Below, piece after piece: positions 8,631-17,053 of a DNA stretch of 64,000 nt. The position numbers and the translations under genes are program-made. Origin of the DNA: Bordetella genomosp. 7 (GTDB lineage: Bacteria > Pseudomonadota > Gammaproteobacteria > Burkholderiales > Burkholderiaceae_B); assembly GCF_002261265.1 (NCBI RefSeq), contig NZ_NEVK01000003.1, positions 248,001 to 312,000 on the forward strand, written 5' to 3'. The notes under the pieces are model-generated. The model searched no databases. It was given only the letters and a program-made list of their open reading frames with translations, and was not told where the DNA came from. The stretch's first letter is position 1. Each line of letters begins with the position of its first letter.

Positions 8631-8843
8631 TCAGTGGCCGCGAACGACAGTGCCGGGCTTCAGACGGTATTCGGCGCCGCAATACGCGCAGCGCGCCGAC
8701 CCGGTATGGGTAACGTCGAGATATACGCGCGGGTGCATGCTCCAGAGTGGTGCCTTGGGTCCGGGGCAGTACACCGGCAAGTCTTCGGCGCCCACTTCAA
8801 TGGCTTCGGGGGAGGGCGCGGCGGCGGCAGCGGCTGCGGTCAT
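8631..8843 (-). CDS. Small zinc-finger (zf-CHCC) protein
   Basis: The 70-residue protein has an alanine-rich head, then LPVYCPGPKAPLWSMHPRVYLDV and the end CAYCGAEYRLKPG. The Cys, His, Cys-x-x-Cys spacing is that of the zf-CHCC family, related to the C-terminal zinc site of mitochondrial complex I subunit NDUFS6. Its bacterial role is not settled. It sits between ilvE (39 bp upstream) and the NTF2-like gene, a common arrangement in Burkholderiales. Confidence 0.88.
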   Translation of the reverse strand: MTAAAAAAAPSPEAIEVGAEDLPVYCPGPKAPLWSMHPRVYLDVTHTGSARCAYCGAEYRLKPGTVVRGH

Positions 8844-8882
8844 GGATCAGTCCTAAAAAACTTGGATGGAAGGATGCGGTGT

Positions 8883-9803
8883 TCAGACTTGGGTGAGCCA
8901 GTGCGCATATTTGGGGTTGCGGCCGCTCACCACATCGAAGAAGGCCGTCTGGAGTTTCTCGGTAACCGGGCCGCGCCGACCCGCCCCGATCTTGCGATTG
9001 TCGACTTCGCGGATGGGGGTGACTTCGGCAGCGGTGCCGGTAAAGAAGGCTTCGTCGGCAATGTAGACGTCGTCGCGCGTCAGGCGCTTGGTGACCACGG
9101 GAATGCCCAGGTCGGCCGCCAGCGCATGCACGGTGGAACGCGTAATGCCGGTGAGGGCGGACGCGATCTCGGGTTCGCAGATGACGCCATCCTTGACGAT
9201 GAACAGGTTCTCGCCCGCGCCTTCGGCCACGAAGCCTTCCGTATCCAGCAGCAGGGCCTCGTCGTAGCCGTTTTCCAGGGCTTCGGCGTTGGCGAGGATG
9301 GAGTTGGCGTAGGTAGTGGCCACCTTGGCGCGCGGCATGGTGACGTTGACGTGCTGGCGCGCGTATGACGACACCTTGACGCGTATGCCCTGCGCCAGCG
9401 CCTCTTCGCCCAGGTAGGCGCCCCACGGCCATGCGGCGATCGCCACGTGCACCTGGGCGCCCTTGGGCGAGACGCCCATTTTCTCGGAACCGTAGAACAC
9501 CAGCGGCCGCACGTAGCACGATTCAAGCTGGTTGGCCCGCACCACCTCGCATTGCGCCGCATTGAGCGTGTCGGTGTCGAAGGGCATGGGGATCTGGTAG
9601 ATATGCGCCGAATTGCACAGCCGCCGGGTGTGGTCTTGCAGGCGGAAGATGGCCGTGCCGGACGCCGTTTTATAGGCGCGCAGGCCTTCGAAGACAGACA
9701 GGCCGTAGTGCAGGGAGTGGGTCAGCACATGCGTGGTGGCGTCGCGCCAGGGCACAAGCTTGCCGTCGTACCAGATATAGCCGTCTCGGTCTGCCATCGA
9801 CAT
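8883..9803 (-). CDS. ilvE: Branched-chain amino acid aminotransferase
   Basis: The 306-residue protein is a fold-type IV PLP enzyme. It starts with DGYIWYDGKLVPW and has HSLHYGLSVFEGLRAY near residues 29-44. The central MPRAKVATTYANSILA carries the cofactor lysine region, and EGFVAEGAGENLFIV and ALTGITRSTV complete the class signature. It transfers amino groups between glutamate and the keto acids of leucine, isoleucine and valine. ATG at 9803 follows a GGGGGA ribosome-binding sequence; an internal ATG two codons later is possible. It heads a four-gene minus-strand run. Confidence 0.95.
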   Translation of the reverse strand: MSMADRDGYIWYDGKLVPWRDATTHVLTHSLHYGLSVFEGLRAYKTASGTAIFRLQDHTRRLCNSAHIYQIPMPFDTDTLNAAQCEVVRANQLESCYVRPLVFYGSEKMGVSPKGAQVHVAIAAWPWGAYLGEEALAQGIRVKVSSYARQHVNVTMPRAKVATTYANSILANAEALENGYDEALLLDTEGFVAEGAGENLFIVKDGVICEPEIASALTGITRSTVHALAADLGIPVVTKRLTRDDVYIADEAFFTGTAAEVTPIREVDNRKIGAGRRGPVTEKLQTAFFDVVSGRNPKYAHWLTQV

Positions 9804-9973
9804 GGTTGTATCCCCCTGAAAGTGGCGCCTATTGTATCAAGCAGCAAGAGTACAATGCCGCTCTTTCAGCGCCGGCCCGTGCTCGGCGCCGCGCCGGGCG
9901 AACTGGCCTGCGCGTATGTGCTTTTCTTTGATGAGTTCCATGCCGTCCAGTTCCATTAGCCAGGGGGCCGCCG

Positions 9974-10726
9974 GTGCTTCCTGACTCGCCAGATTCGTCC
10001 GACTCGACCCGGCTGTTGCGCCAAGAGCGCCTGGCCGCGTTCCGCCAGGGCGTGCACGCTATTGTCCCGGCGCTGATCGCCACGGCCACCTGGGGCCTGG
10101 TCACGGGGGTGGCCATGGTGAAGTCGGGCCTTACCGAATCCATGGCGCTGGCCATGACCCTGCTGCTGTACGCCGGATCGGCCCAGCTGACTTCGCTGCC
10201 CCTGATCGCCAGCGGAGCCCCCCTGTGGCTGATCTTCATGGCCGGGTGCGTGGTCAACCTGCGCTTCCTGATCTTCGGCGCGGCCCTGCATCCGTTCTTT
10301 CGCCATCTGCCCTGGCCCCGGCGTCTTGCGCTGGGCTATTTCACCACCGACATGGGGTTCGTGCTGTTCATGCCGCGCTTTGGCGACGCCGCCCAGCGCG
10401 GCACGCGCGAACAGCTGTGGTATTTCCTGGGAACCATCGCGCCCGGCTGGCTCGTGTGGCAGAGCGCATCGATTGCCGGCATCTACCTGGGCGCATTGGT
10501 GCCTACCGGCTGGTCGCTGGATTTTGCGGCGGTGCTTGCCCTGCTTGCCATCACCGTGCCGCTGGCCAACTCCAAGCCTATGCTTGTTTCCATGCTGGCC
10601 GCGGGGGTGACGGCCTGGGTCGGCCAGTTGCTGCCCTTGCGGCTGGGCCTTGCCGCCGCCGTCATCATGGGGATACTGGCGGGCATCTGGGCTGAACGGT
10701 ATTTCCACAAAACGGGGCGCGCATGA
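9974..10726 (+). CDS. azlC: AzlC-family amino acid permease subunit
   Basis: The 250-residue membrane protein has the AzlC marks: RLAAFRQGVHAIVPALIATATWGLVTG near residues 16-42, LLLYAGSAQLTSLPL and VNLRFLIFGAALHP. With the small partner AzlD it forms a two-subunit exporter of branched-chain amino acids in characterised systems. The start is GTG at 9974. Its stop overlaps the start of the next gene (ATGA at 10723-10726), indicating translational coupling. It lies divergent to ilvE, which makes the link to branched-chain amino acids attractive. Confidence 0.9.
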   Translation: MLPDSPDSSDSTRLLRQERLAAFRQGVHAIVPALIATATWGLVTGVAMVKSGLTESMALAMTLLLYAGSAQLTSLPLIASGAPLWLIFMAGCVVNLRFLIFGAALHPFFRHLPWPRRLALGYFTTDMGFVLFMPRFGDAAQRGTREQLWYFLGTIAPGWLVWQSASIAGIYLGALVPTGWSLDFAAVLALLAITVPLANSKPMLVSMLAAGVTAWVGQLLPLRLGLAAAVIMGILAGIWAERYFHKTGRA

Positions 10727-11058
10727 CCTTCTGGCCATCCGAAATCTATGTTTATTCCGCCATCTTGCTGCTGGCGCTGTGCAGCGTGATAACCCGGGCG
10801 GGATTCATGGTGTTCGGCGACTACGTGCCGTTGCCCGATGGCGTGCGGCGCGCGCTGCGCTATGCGCCCGCAGCCGCGCTGACGGCCATCATCGTGCCCG
10901 ACCTGCTGCCCTGGAAAGCCGGCGCCGGGCCGGCGTTCGACTACCGCCTGGTGGCGGCGATGGTGGGGGTGATGGTGTTCCTGCGCACCCGCAGCGCCGT
11001 GGCCGTCATCGTGGCCGGCATGGCGGTCTTGTGGGCGTTGCGCTGGCTGGCCGGCTGA
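10723..11058 (+). CDS. azlD: AzlD-family amino acid permease subunit
   Basis: The 111-residue protein has three to four hydrophobic helices and the AzlD pattern: SEIYVYSAILLLALCSVITRA, then GVRRALRYAPAAALTAIIVPDL, then VAAMVGVMVFLRTRSA. It is translated from an ATG overlapping the azlC stop. The pair probably forms the exporter complex in the inner membrane. Confidence 0.9.
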   Translation: MTFWPSEIYVYSAILLLALCSVITRAGFMVFGDYVPLPDGVRRALRYAPAAALTAIIVPDLLPWKAGAGPAFDYRLVAAMVGVMVFLRTRSAVAVIVAGMAVLWALRWLAG

Positions 11059-11161
11059 TCCCCCGGGCCGGCTGCGCTAAAATAAAGTTATCCACAGCAA
11101 TCCGGGCTTGGCAGCATACTCGTTTTGTTCTTTTTCACTGCCCCGGCATCTGCCTATCCTG

Positions 11162-12577
11162 ATGACTGACACCAACATACCCGCAGCACCCAGCGCCGAC
11201 GCTCCCACCCCGACTTTCACCAACTTCGGACTGCATCCCCAACTGCTCCAGTCGGTGGCCGACACCGGATACACCACGCCCACGCCCATCCAGGCGCAAG
11301 CGTTGCCGCCGGTCATGGCGGGGCGCGACGTCATGGGGGCTGCGCAAACCGGCACGGGCAAGACGGCGGCATTCACGCTGCCCATCCTGCACCGCCTGAT
11401 GCCGCTGGCCAACACCAGCGCGTCGCCGGCCCGGCATCCGGTGCGAGCGCTGATCCTCACGCCCACGCGCGAACTGGCCGACCAGGTGTACGAAAGCGTC
11501 AAGCGCTACAGCAAGCACACGCCATTGCGTTCGGCAGTGGTGTTTGGCGGCGTCGACATCGGCCCCCAGAAAGAAGCCCTGCGCCGCGGTTGCGAAATCC
11601 TGGTGGCCACGCCCGGCCGGCTGCTTGACCACGTCGAGCAGAAAACCGTCAACCTCAGCCAGGTCGGCATTCTGGTGCTCGACGAAGCCGACCGCATGCT
11701 CGACATGGGCTTCCTGCCCGACCTCGACCGTATCGTGCGGTTGCTGCCGGTCCAGCGGCAGGGCCTGCTTTTCTCGGCCACCTTCAGCAACGAAATCCGC
11801 AAGCTGGGCCGCACCTACCTGAACCAGCCCGTCGAAATCGAAGTGGCCGCGCGCAATGCCACGGCGGATACGGTCAGCCAGATTGCCTACCAGATGCCCA
11901 GCGATGCCAAGCGCGCCGCGGTGGTGCACCTGGTCAAGTCGCGCGGCCTGAAGCAGGTGATCGTGTTCTCCAACACCAAGATCGGCACTGCCCGCCTGGC
12001 ACGCGAACTCGAGCGCGACGGTGTGCGGGCCGAATCCATTCATGGCGACAAGAGCCAGGCCGACCGCATGAAGGCCCTGGATGCCTTCAAGGCCGGCGAG
12101 CTCGAAGTCCTGGTGGCCACAGACGTGGCCGCGCGCGGGCTGGACGTGGCCGGCGTGCCTTGCGTCATCAACTACGACCTTCCGCACAATGCCGAAGACT
12201 ACGTGCACCGCATTGGCCGTACCGGCCGCGCCGGCGCCACGGGCGAGGCCATTGCGCTGTTCACGTCCGACGAAGAACGCTACCTGCAAGACATCGAGAA
12301 ACTGACCAAGCGCCCGGTGGCGCGCGGCAAGCTCGATGTGCCCCGCGAACTGGTCGTGCGCAGCCACACCCGCGAGCCTCGGGCCCGCAGCGGGCGCGAG
12401 CGCCATGCCTCGTCGGCATACAGCGCGCCGCGCCAGCCCGTGGACGATTTCTTCTACAAGCCCTACGAGCCTTCGGCGGCGGCGCCCGACACCGGCGCCT
12501 CCAGGCCCGAGCCCCGTTCCGGCGCCCCGAAGCGGCAAGTGGCGGTGCTGCTGGGCGGCAGCCGCAAACCCCAGTAA
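11162..12577 (+). CDS. rhlE: DEAD-box ATP-dependent RNA helicase, RhlE type
   Basis: The 471-residue protein shows the full DEAD-box series in order: Q motif (FTNFGLHPQL, then PTPIQAQALP), AQTGTGKT, PTRELADQ, TPGRLLD, LDEADRMLD, SATFS, and in the second domain ARGLDVAGV and HRIGRTGR. A low-complexity basic tail follows from about residue 400, as in RhlE proteins involved in ribosome assembly and RNA turnover. The start at 11162 (MTDTNIPAAPS) is preferred over an upstream frame without a ribosome-binding site. It is convergent with the thioredoxin gene, 4 bp apart. Confidence 0.94.
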   Translation: MTDTNIPAAPSADAPTPTFTNFGLHPQLLQSVADTGYTTPTPIQAQALPPVMAGRDVMGAAQTGTGKTAAFTLPILHRLMPLANTSASPARHPVRALILTPTRELADQVYESVKRYSKHTPLRSAVVFGGVDIGPQKEALRRGCEILVATPGRLLDHVEQKTVNLSQVGILVLDEADRMLDMGFLPDLDRIVRLLPVQRQGLLFSATFSNEIRKLGRTYLNQPVEIEVAARNATADTVSQIAYQMPSDAKRAAVVHLVKSRGLKQVIVFSNTKIGTARLARELERDGVRAESIHGDKSQADRMKALDAFKAGELEVLVATDVAARGLDVAGVPCVINYDLPHNAEDYVHRIGRTGRAGATGEAIALFTSDEERYLQDIEKLTKRPVARGKLDVPRELVVRSHTREPRARSGRERHASSAYSAPRQPVDDFFYKPYEPSAAAPDTGASRPEPRSGAPKRQVAVLLGGSRKPQ

Positions 12578-12581
12578 AGGC

Positions 12582-12968
12582 TCAGGCGCAGAGCAGGGCG
12601 GGCACGTCGGGCAGATCGGTTTGCACCGCCGGGCTGTCGGGGCCCAGGCTGTCGAGCAGCCTTTCCAGGTGGCCGATATGCGGCAGCATCGGCCCGTAGA
12701 ACACCACTCGCGAACCCACCTGCACGAGCAGGGTAGGAAAATTCTCGACGTCTTCATCGCCCAGCAGGTCGGGGTGATCTTCGATGTCTATCCAGGCAAA
12801 TACGCGCTCGGGCTGGGTATTGGCCAGCGCCGCAAGACGCGGCCGGTATTGGCCGCAGGTATCGCACCAGGCCGCGCAGAAGCAGGCAACCAGCCAGGTG
12901 TCGGCGCGAGGCCGCGCCAGGGCGGCGCGCAACGCGGGGGTGTCGGGTCCGGGAACGAGCAAGGACAT
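12582..12968 (-). CDS. Thioredoxin-like protein with CDTC motif
   Basis: The 128-residue cytoplasmic protein (start MSLLVPGPDTPALRAAL) has a thioredoxin fold with the redox motif in CFCAAWCDTCGQYRP near residue 40. The cis-proline region ENFPTLLV lies near residue 78. The CDTC pair differs from the CGPC of classic thioredoxin, and the domain is preceded by a short extra helix. A specific partner cannot be named. The longer upstream frame is discarded because it overlaps the next gene on the other strand. Confidence 0.86.
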   Translation of the reverse strand: MSLLVPGPDTPALRAALARPRADTWLVACFCAAWCDTCGQYRPRLAALANTQPERVFAWIDIEDHPDLLGDEDVENFPTLLVQVGSRVVFYGPMLPHIGHLERLLDSLGPDSPAVQTDLPDVPALLCA

Positions 12969-13031
12969 GGCATCAAATCGCAGCGTATTTGAGACTATGA
13001 TACCCGGCATGTCTTCCGACAGGTTTTCCCC

Positions 13032-13841
13032 ATGATTCCTCCCCGTTCCGACGCGGCGTCGTCGTTCCCCGCCCGTGCCGCCACGGCAGGCGCGGCCGGC
13101 GTTGCGCAGGCATTCAAGCGCGCGCTGGTATCGCAGTTCCATCCCAACATGCTGCTGGCGGTGCTGCTGCCTTTTGTCATCGCGCTGCTGGGCGCGCTGT
13201 TGCTGCTGTGGCTGTTCTGGACGCCGCTGACCGAATGGCTCAATGTGCAGGCCTCGCAGTGGCAGGTCGTCAACAGCTTTGACGCCTGGCTCGTGGGTCT
13301 AGGCCTGTTTTCCATCAAGCTGTACCTGATCCCGGTTATCGCGGCCGCCATCCTGCTGCCCATCTCGGGCATCCTGGGGCTGGCTATCGCCGCCGTGTTC
13401 GTCATGCCGCTGGTGCTGCGGCACGTGGGCGCGCGCGAATACGCGGGCGTGTCCCGCCAGGGGCGCAATGCAACGGCCTACAGCGTCTGGAACGCCATCT
13501 GGGTCAGTGGAGTCTTTGCCGTGGGCTGGGTATTGACGCTGCCTTTCTGGCTGGTGCCCCCCATGGCCGTGCTGCTGTCGATTTTCTGGTGGGCCTTTGC
13601 GTTTTCGCGCATGTTGCGCGTAGACGCCATCGTCGAGCATGCCAGCCCGGAAGAACGGCGCATGCTGCTTGAACGCCACAACACCGGCTTCTGGATTATC
13701 GGCCTGATCTGTTCGCTGCTGAACCTGTTGCCGCCTGCCTGGGTCATCCTGCCCGTGTATTCGGGCCTGGTCTACGCGCACTACGGGCTCGAGGCCTTGC
13801 GCCGGCTGCGCCAGGAACGCGTCATCGAAGCCCAACCCTGA
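13032..13841 (+). CDS. EI24 domain membrane protein
   Basis: The 269-residue protein has a hydrophilic head followed by about five hydrophobic segments. A long pair (LLAVLLPFVIALLGALLLLW) starts near residue 40. Later family marks are WNAIWVSGVF and DAIVEHASPEERRMLLERH. It fits the EI24/CysZ superfamily, whose CysZ members carry sulfate; whether this one does is not shown. It is followed 14 bp later by the MoCF gene, so the two are probably co-transcribed. Confidence 0.85.
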   Translation: MIPPRSDAASSFPARAATAGAAGVAQAFKRALVSQFHPNMLLAVLLPFVIALLGALLLLWLFWTPLTEWLNVQASQWQVVNSFDAWLVGLGLFSIKLYLIPVIAAAILLPISGILGLAIAAVFVMPLVLRHVGAREYAGVSRQGRNATAYSVWNAIWVSGVFAVGWVLTLPFWLVPPMAVLLSIFWWAFAFSRMLRVDAIVEHASPEERRMLLERHNTGFWIIGLICSLLNLLPPAWVILPVYSGLVYAHYGLEALRRLRQERVIEAQP

Positions 13842-13855
13842 GACATCAAAAACAC

Positions 13856-14659
13856 ATGGTCGCTGCCCCTTCGTTGCGCCGTATCGGCCTGATCATCGTA
13901 GGCGATGAGATCCTTTCCGGCCGCCGCCAGGACAAGCACTTCGCCAAGGTGGTCGAACTGCTGGCCGCGCGCGGGCTGCGGCTGGCGCGCGCCGAAATTC
14001 TGCCCGACGACCGCCAGGTGCTCACGGCCGGCCTGCGGCGCAGCTTCGAGTCGGGCGATATCGTCCTGGTATGCGGCGGCATTGGCGCCACGCCGGACGA
14101 TCACACGCGCCAGGCCGCCGCCGCGGCGCTCGACCTGCCCTTGCGCCTGCATCCCGAAGCCGAGCAGGCCATTGCGCAGCGCGTGGCCGAGATGGCCGCC
14201 CAGGGGCAGGGCGTCGCGGACATGGCCGCGCCCGAAAACCAGCAGCGCCTGCAGATGGGCGTGTTCCCGGCCGGCAGCGAGATCGTGCCCAATCCCTATA
14301 ACCGCATTCCCGGTTTCTTCATTCGCGACCATACCTTCGTGCCGGGGTTTCCCGTCATGGCGTGGCCAATGCTCGAATGGACGCTCGACACCCGCTACGC
14401 GGCGTTGCATCACCAGGTCGCGCACATCGAGCATTCGTTCCTGGTCTTCGGCATCCCCGAATCGCGGGTCGCGCCGGTCATGCAAGCGCTGGAACAGCGC
14501 TGGCCCGGCGTCAGCGCCTTCAGCCTGCCCAGCGTGGGCGACAAAGGCGGGCCGCCCCATATCGAGCTGGGCGTAAAGGGCGACCCCGAGCACGCCGCGC
14601 CGGCCCTGGCCTTTCTGCAGCACGAAGTGCTGCGCCTGGGCGGCCGACTGGCGGCGTAG
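13856..14659 (+). CDS. MoCF-type molybdopterin-binding domain protein (CinA N-terminal like)
   Basis: The 267-residue protein opens with RRIGLIIVGDEILSGRRQDKH, followed by ILPDDRQVL, SGDIVLVCGGIGATPDDHTRQA and NPYNRIPGF. This is the MogA/MoeA/CinA N-terminal fold, with GDEILSG and GGIGATPDD as signatures. The nicotinamide-deamidase half of full CinA is absent, so it is a stand-alone domain. Such proteins are often annotated as competence/damage-inducible; the true substrate is unknown. Confidence 0.88.
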   Translation: MVAAPSLRRIGLIIVGDEILSGRRQDKHFAKVVELLAARGLRLARAEILPDDRQVLTAGLRRSFESGDIVLVCGGIGATPDDHTRQAAAAALDLPLRLHPEAEQAIAQRVAEMAAQGQGVADMAAPENQQRLQMGVFPAGSEIVPNPYNRIPGFFIRDHTFVPGFPVMAWPMLEWTLDTRYAALHHQVAHIEHSFLVFGIPESRVAPVMQALEQRWPGVSAFSLPSVGDKGGPPHIELGVKGDPEHAAPALAFLQHEVLRLGGRLAA

Positions 14660-14715
14660 CCATGCCGGCGGGCGGCCCACCCTAGGGCTGCCCCGGGTTG
14701 CCAAAACGGCTGCAA

Positions 14716-14736
14716 GATTTCACAATACGGGAAACC
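14716..14736 (+). promoter_or_regulatory. Candidate operator upstream of the IclR gene
   Basis: GATTTCACAATACGGGAAACC is an imperfect dyad (TTTC with GGAAA, eight bases between) placed 41 bp before the IclR gene start. IclR-family sites often show such TTTC/GAAA arms, so autoregulation is plausible. Only a single weak site is seen. Confidence 0.3.
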
Positions 14737-14776
14737 CATATTTGTTGCAGCGCGGCATTTCCCTTCCGAGGCGCAA

Positions 14777-15667
14777 TTGTCTGTCCTGCGCTCATCTTTC
14801 AATGCGACTTCCACTATGCCAGCCATAGCGCCGGGCTCGGACAGCGAGCATGCACCGGCCCATTCTCCTATCGCTATCCAGGTCATCGAGCGCGCCATGC
14901 GCCTGCTGGATGCACTGGCCGCCCGTTCTGATCCGGTCACCCTGAAAGAATTGTCTGCCGCCACCGGGCTGCATGCGTCCACGGCGCATCGCATTCTGAA
15001 TGACCTGGTTGTGGGCCGCTACGTCGAACGCGTCGACAACGGCCTGTACCAGCTGGGCATGCGCCTGCTGGAACTCGGCTCGCTCGTCAAAGGGCGGCTC
15101 AATGTGCGCGAAGCCGCGATTTCGGCCATGCGCACGCTGCACAAGCTAACCGGGCAGACAATCAACCTGTCTGTGCAACAGGGCGACGAAATCGTCTACA
15201 TCGACCGGGCCTGGAGCGAACGTTCGGGCATGCAGGTGGTGCGCGCCATAGGGGGGCGGGCGCCGCTGCACCTGACGTCCACCGGAAAGCTGTTTCTTTC
15301 CACCCTCGACACCCGCCAGGTGCGCGCCTATGCCATGCGTACCGGGCTGGCAGGGCACACGCGCAACAGCCTTACCGACCTGGACCGCCTGGAACGCGAA
15401 CTGGCGCTGGTGCGGCGGCATGGCTACGCGCGTGACAACGAAGAACTCGAGCTCGGCGTGCGCTGCATCGCCGCCGGCATTTTCGATGATGCCGGCAAGC
15501 TGGTGGCCGGTCTGTCCATTTCGGCGCCCGCCGAGCGCCTGCAGGACGAATGGATACAGGCGTTGGTCGACGCCGCGCGCAACATATCCGAAGCGCTGGG
15601 CTATGAGCCCACCGTGGTGGGCAATGGCGCGGGGCGGGGCCTGGCGCCCCATGCGGTGCGCGTCTAG
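14777..15667 (+). CDS. IclR-family transcriptional regulator
   Basis: The protein has an N-terminal winged helix (HSPIAIQVIERAMRLLDALA through TLKELSAATGLHASTAHRILND, about residues 30-80). The IclR effector domain follows (LTGQTINLSVQQGDEIVYIDR, HLTSTGKLFLS, IAAGIFDDAGKLVAGLSISAP). TTG at 14777 lies six bases after a CGAGG ribosome-binding sequence; ATG at 14816 (MPAIAPGS) is the alternative and has none. It is convergent with an orphan Bug-type binding protein gene, so the regulator may act on organic-acid use, but the target is unknown. Confidence 0.9.
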   Translation: MSVLRSSFNATSTMPAIAPGSDSEHAPAHSPIAIQVIERAMRLLDALAARSDPVTLKELSAATGLHASTAHRILNDLVVGRYVERVDNGLYQLGMRLLELGSLVKGRLNVREAAISAMRTLHKLTGQTINLSVQQGDEIVYIDRAWSERSGMQVVRAIGGRAPLHLTSTGKLFLSTLDTRQVRAYAMRTGLAGHTRNSLTDLDRLERELALVRRHGYARDNEELELGVRCIAAGIFDDAGKLVAGLSISAPAERLQDEWIQALVDAARNISEALGYEPTVVGNGAGRGLAPHAVRV

Positions 15668-15707
15668 CGCCTGCTCCTCTGGCCTGGCCTGGCCTGGCCT
15701 GCCGCCA

Positions 15708-15734
15708 ACAAAAAACCCCCGGCCAGGCCGGGGG
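15708..15734 (-). terminator. Terminator of the orphan Bug gene
   Basis: A perfect nine-pair stem (CCCCCGGCC with GGCCGGGGG, one-base loop A) at 15716-15734 is followed, in the minus direction, by six T residues. The tight loop implies the functional loop opens to about five bases. Confidence 0.85.
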
Positions 15735-15765
15735 TTCAGGTGCCCGAAGGCAAGGGTTGTTAGTC

Positions 15766-16740
15766 TTATTGTTGCGGTACGCCGGCCTTCTTGAACAGGT
15801 CGGCCCATTGCGGCACTTGCTGCTGAACCTTGGCGTCGAGCGACTTGGGGTTGGCATCGTCGTTGAGCACTTCGGCGCCCAGACCCGCCATGCGCTCCTT
15901 GAACTTCGGATCAGCCAGGCCGGCCTGGAGCGCCTTCACTAGCTTGTCGACCACGGGCTGGGGCGTGCCCTTCGGAACCCAGATGCCGTGCCAGATACCC
16001 ACTTGGAACCCCTTGAAGCCCGATTCGTCCATGGTGGGCAGGTCGGGAAGGGTGGGCACGCGCTTCAGGCTGGTGACCGCGTAGGCCTTCACCTTGTTGG
16101 CCTTGATGTGCTGCGTGGTGTTGGTGGTCTGGTCGCACAGCATGTCGACCTGCTTGCCCAGCAGGTCGTTCATCGCGGGGCCCGTACCCTTGTAGGGGAT
16201 GGTGAGCAGGTCTACGCCCAGGGCGTCGACCAGCATCGTGCCGCACAGGTGGCTGGCGGCGCCGATGCCCGCGTTGGCAAGCGAGACCTTGTCTTTGTTC
16301 TGCTTGACGTAGTCGACCAGCTCTTTGATGTTGTTGGGCGGGAAGTCTTCGCGCGCGATGACGGTCATCGGGACGTCGACCACCAGGCCTACCGGCTGGA
16401 AGCTCTTGAACGGATCGTAGCCCGGGTCTTTGTAGAGCGACGGGGCGGTGGTGAAGCCCAGGTGCATCAGCAGGATCGTGTAGCCGTCGGGGTCGGCGCG
16501 GCCGACGAACGAGGTGCCGATGGTGCCGCCGGCGCCGGCCTTGTTCTCGACGACGACGGTCTGACCCAGCGTGGGGCGCATGGCTTCGGCCAGCGACCGC
16601 GCCACGTTGTCAGTGGGACCGCCTGCCGAGAAGGGAACCACCATATTAATGGCCCGTTCCGGGTATTCAGCGTGGGCGGCGCCAGCGAATAGCGCGCCAG
16701 CGGCCAGCATTGCCGAAAGGGTACGGGGGATAAATTTCAT
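15766..16740 (-). CDS. Bug/TctC-family periplasmic solute-binding protein (orphan)
   Basis: The 324-residue protein has a signal peptide ending in AGAAHA and the Bug-family pattern: YPERAINMVVPFSAGGPTDN, VVVENKAGAGGTIG, PDGYTILLMHLG, and the end region DLFKKAG. Bug proteins bind carboxylates (citrate, aromatic acids, amino acids) for tripartite TctABC uptake or for sensing. No tctAB genes are near, as is usual for the many orphan Bug genes of Bordetella and relatives. The ligand is unknown. Confidence 0.92.
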   Translation of the reverse strand: MKFIPRTLSAMLAAGALFAGAAHAEYPERAINMVVPFSAGGPTDNVARSLAEAMRPTLGQTVVVENKAGAGGTIGTSFVGRADPDGYTILLMHLGFTTAPSLYKDPGYDPFKSFQPVGLVVDVPMTVIAREDFPPNNIKELVDYVKQNKDKVSLANAGIGAASHLCGTMLVDALGVDLLTIPYKGTGPAMNDLLGKQVDMLCDQTTNTTQHIKANKVKAYAVTSLKRVPTLPDLPTMDESGFKGFQVGIWHGIWVPKGTPQPVVDKLVKALQAGLADPKFKERMAGLGAEVLNDDANPKSLDAKVQQQVPQWADLFKKAGVPQQ

Positions 16741-16912
16741 GAGGTCTCCTGTGCCGCGTGATGCGCGGCGGTGTTGGCATTTTGGCGAGGGCTTTTTTGA
16801 AGCGCCATCGGCCGGTCGTCAGTGTAAGAAACATAGCAACCCGCGTCACCCGGGTATTTCCCCCGATCTGCGGCAGCGCAAAGGTCCCATGCTGCGTCGC
16901 ACAAAAAAGTGC

Positions 16913-16940
16913 TTGACAGCGGGGTGGATGGCGGTAAAAT
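16913..16940 (+). promoter_or_regulatory. Consensus sigma-70 promoter of the phasin gene
   Basis: A perfect TTGACA at 16913-16918 and TAAAAT at 16935-16940 are spaced 16 bp apart. The predicted start is near 16947, leaving a leader of roughly 107 nt. It is the strongest-looking promoter in the window, fitting the high abundance of phasins. Confidence 0.85.
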
Positions 16941-16945
16941 GACTT

Positions 16946-16960
16946 TTGTGCAGTGCAACA
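16946..16960 (+). promoter_or_regulatory. Candidate PhaR operator at the phasin transcription start
   Basis: TTGTGCAGTGCAACA at 16946-16960 is a dyad around the transcription start. TGCA/TGCAACA-type palindromes are the known sites of the polyhydroxybutyrate-sensing repressor PhaR on phasin genes. Position over the start fits repression by roadblock. No phaR gene is in the window. Confidence 0.6.
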
Positions 16961-17053
16961 AGTGCCGTCGGTGTACCAACCGCTCGCTTGCCTCGACCGC
17001 ATAGCTCGTCTTTCTGCCGGGTCGCTTCCGGCCATATTTTTCCGGAGACCACC

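Larger units (their letters stand above)
16741..17053. promoter_or_regulatory. Intergenic control region between Bug gene and phasin
   Basis: These 313 bp contain no gene. The right half holds the phasin promoter and operator listed separately, plus a GCAC/GTGC dyad at 16899-16912 separated by six A residues. In the left half I see only a GAGGTCTCC ribosome-binding region for the Bug gene and no clear promoter. Confidence 0.6.

Noticed and set aside
11135-12757. 540-codon open frame opposite rhlE
   Set aside because: Shadow of the helicase gene, no ribosome-binding site or domain motifs.
15678-15702. Short repeat of GGCCT (four copies)
   Set aside because: A small local slippage repeat between convergent genes; no feature depends on it.
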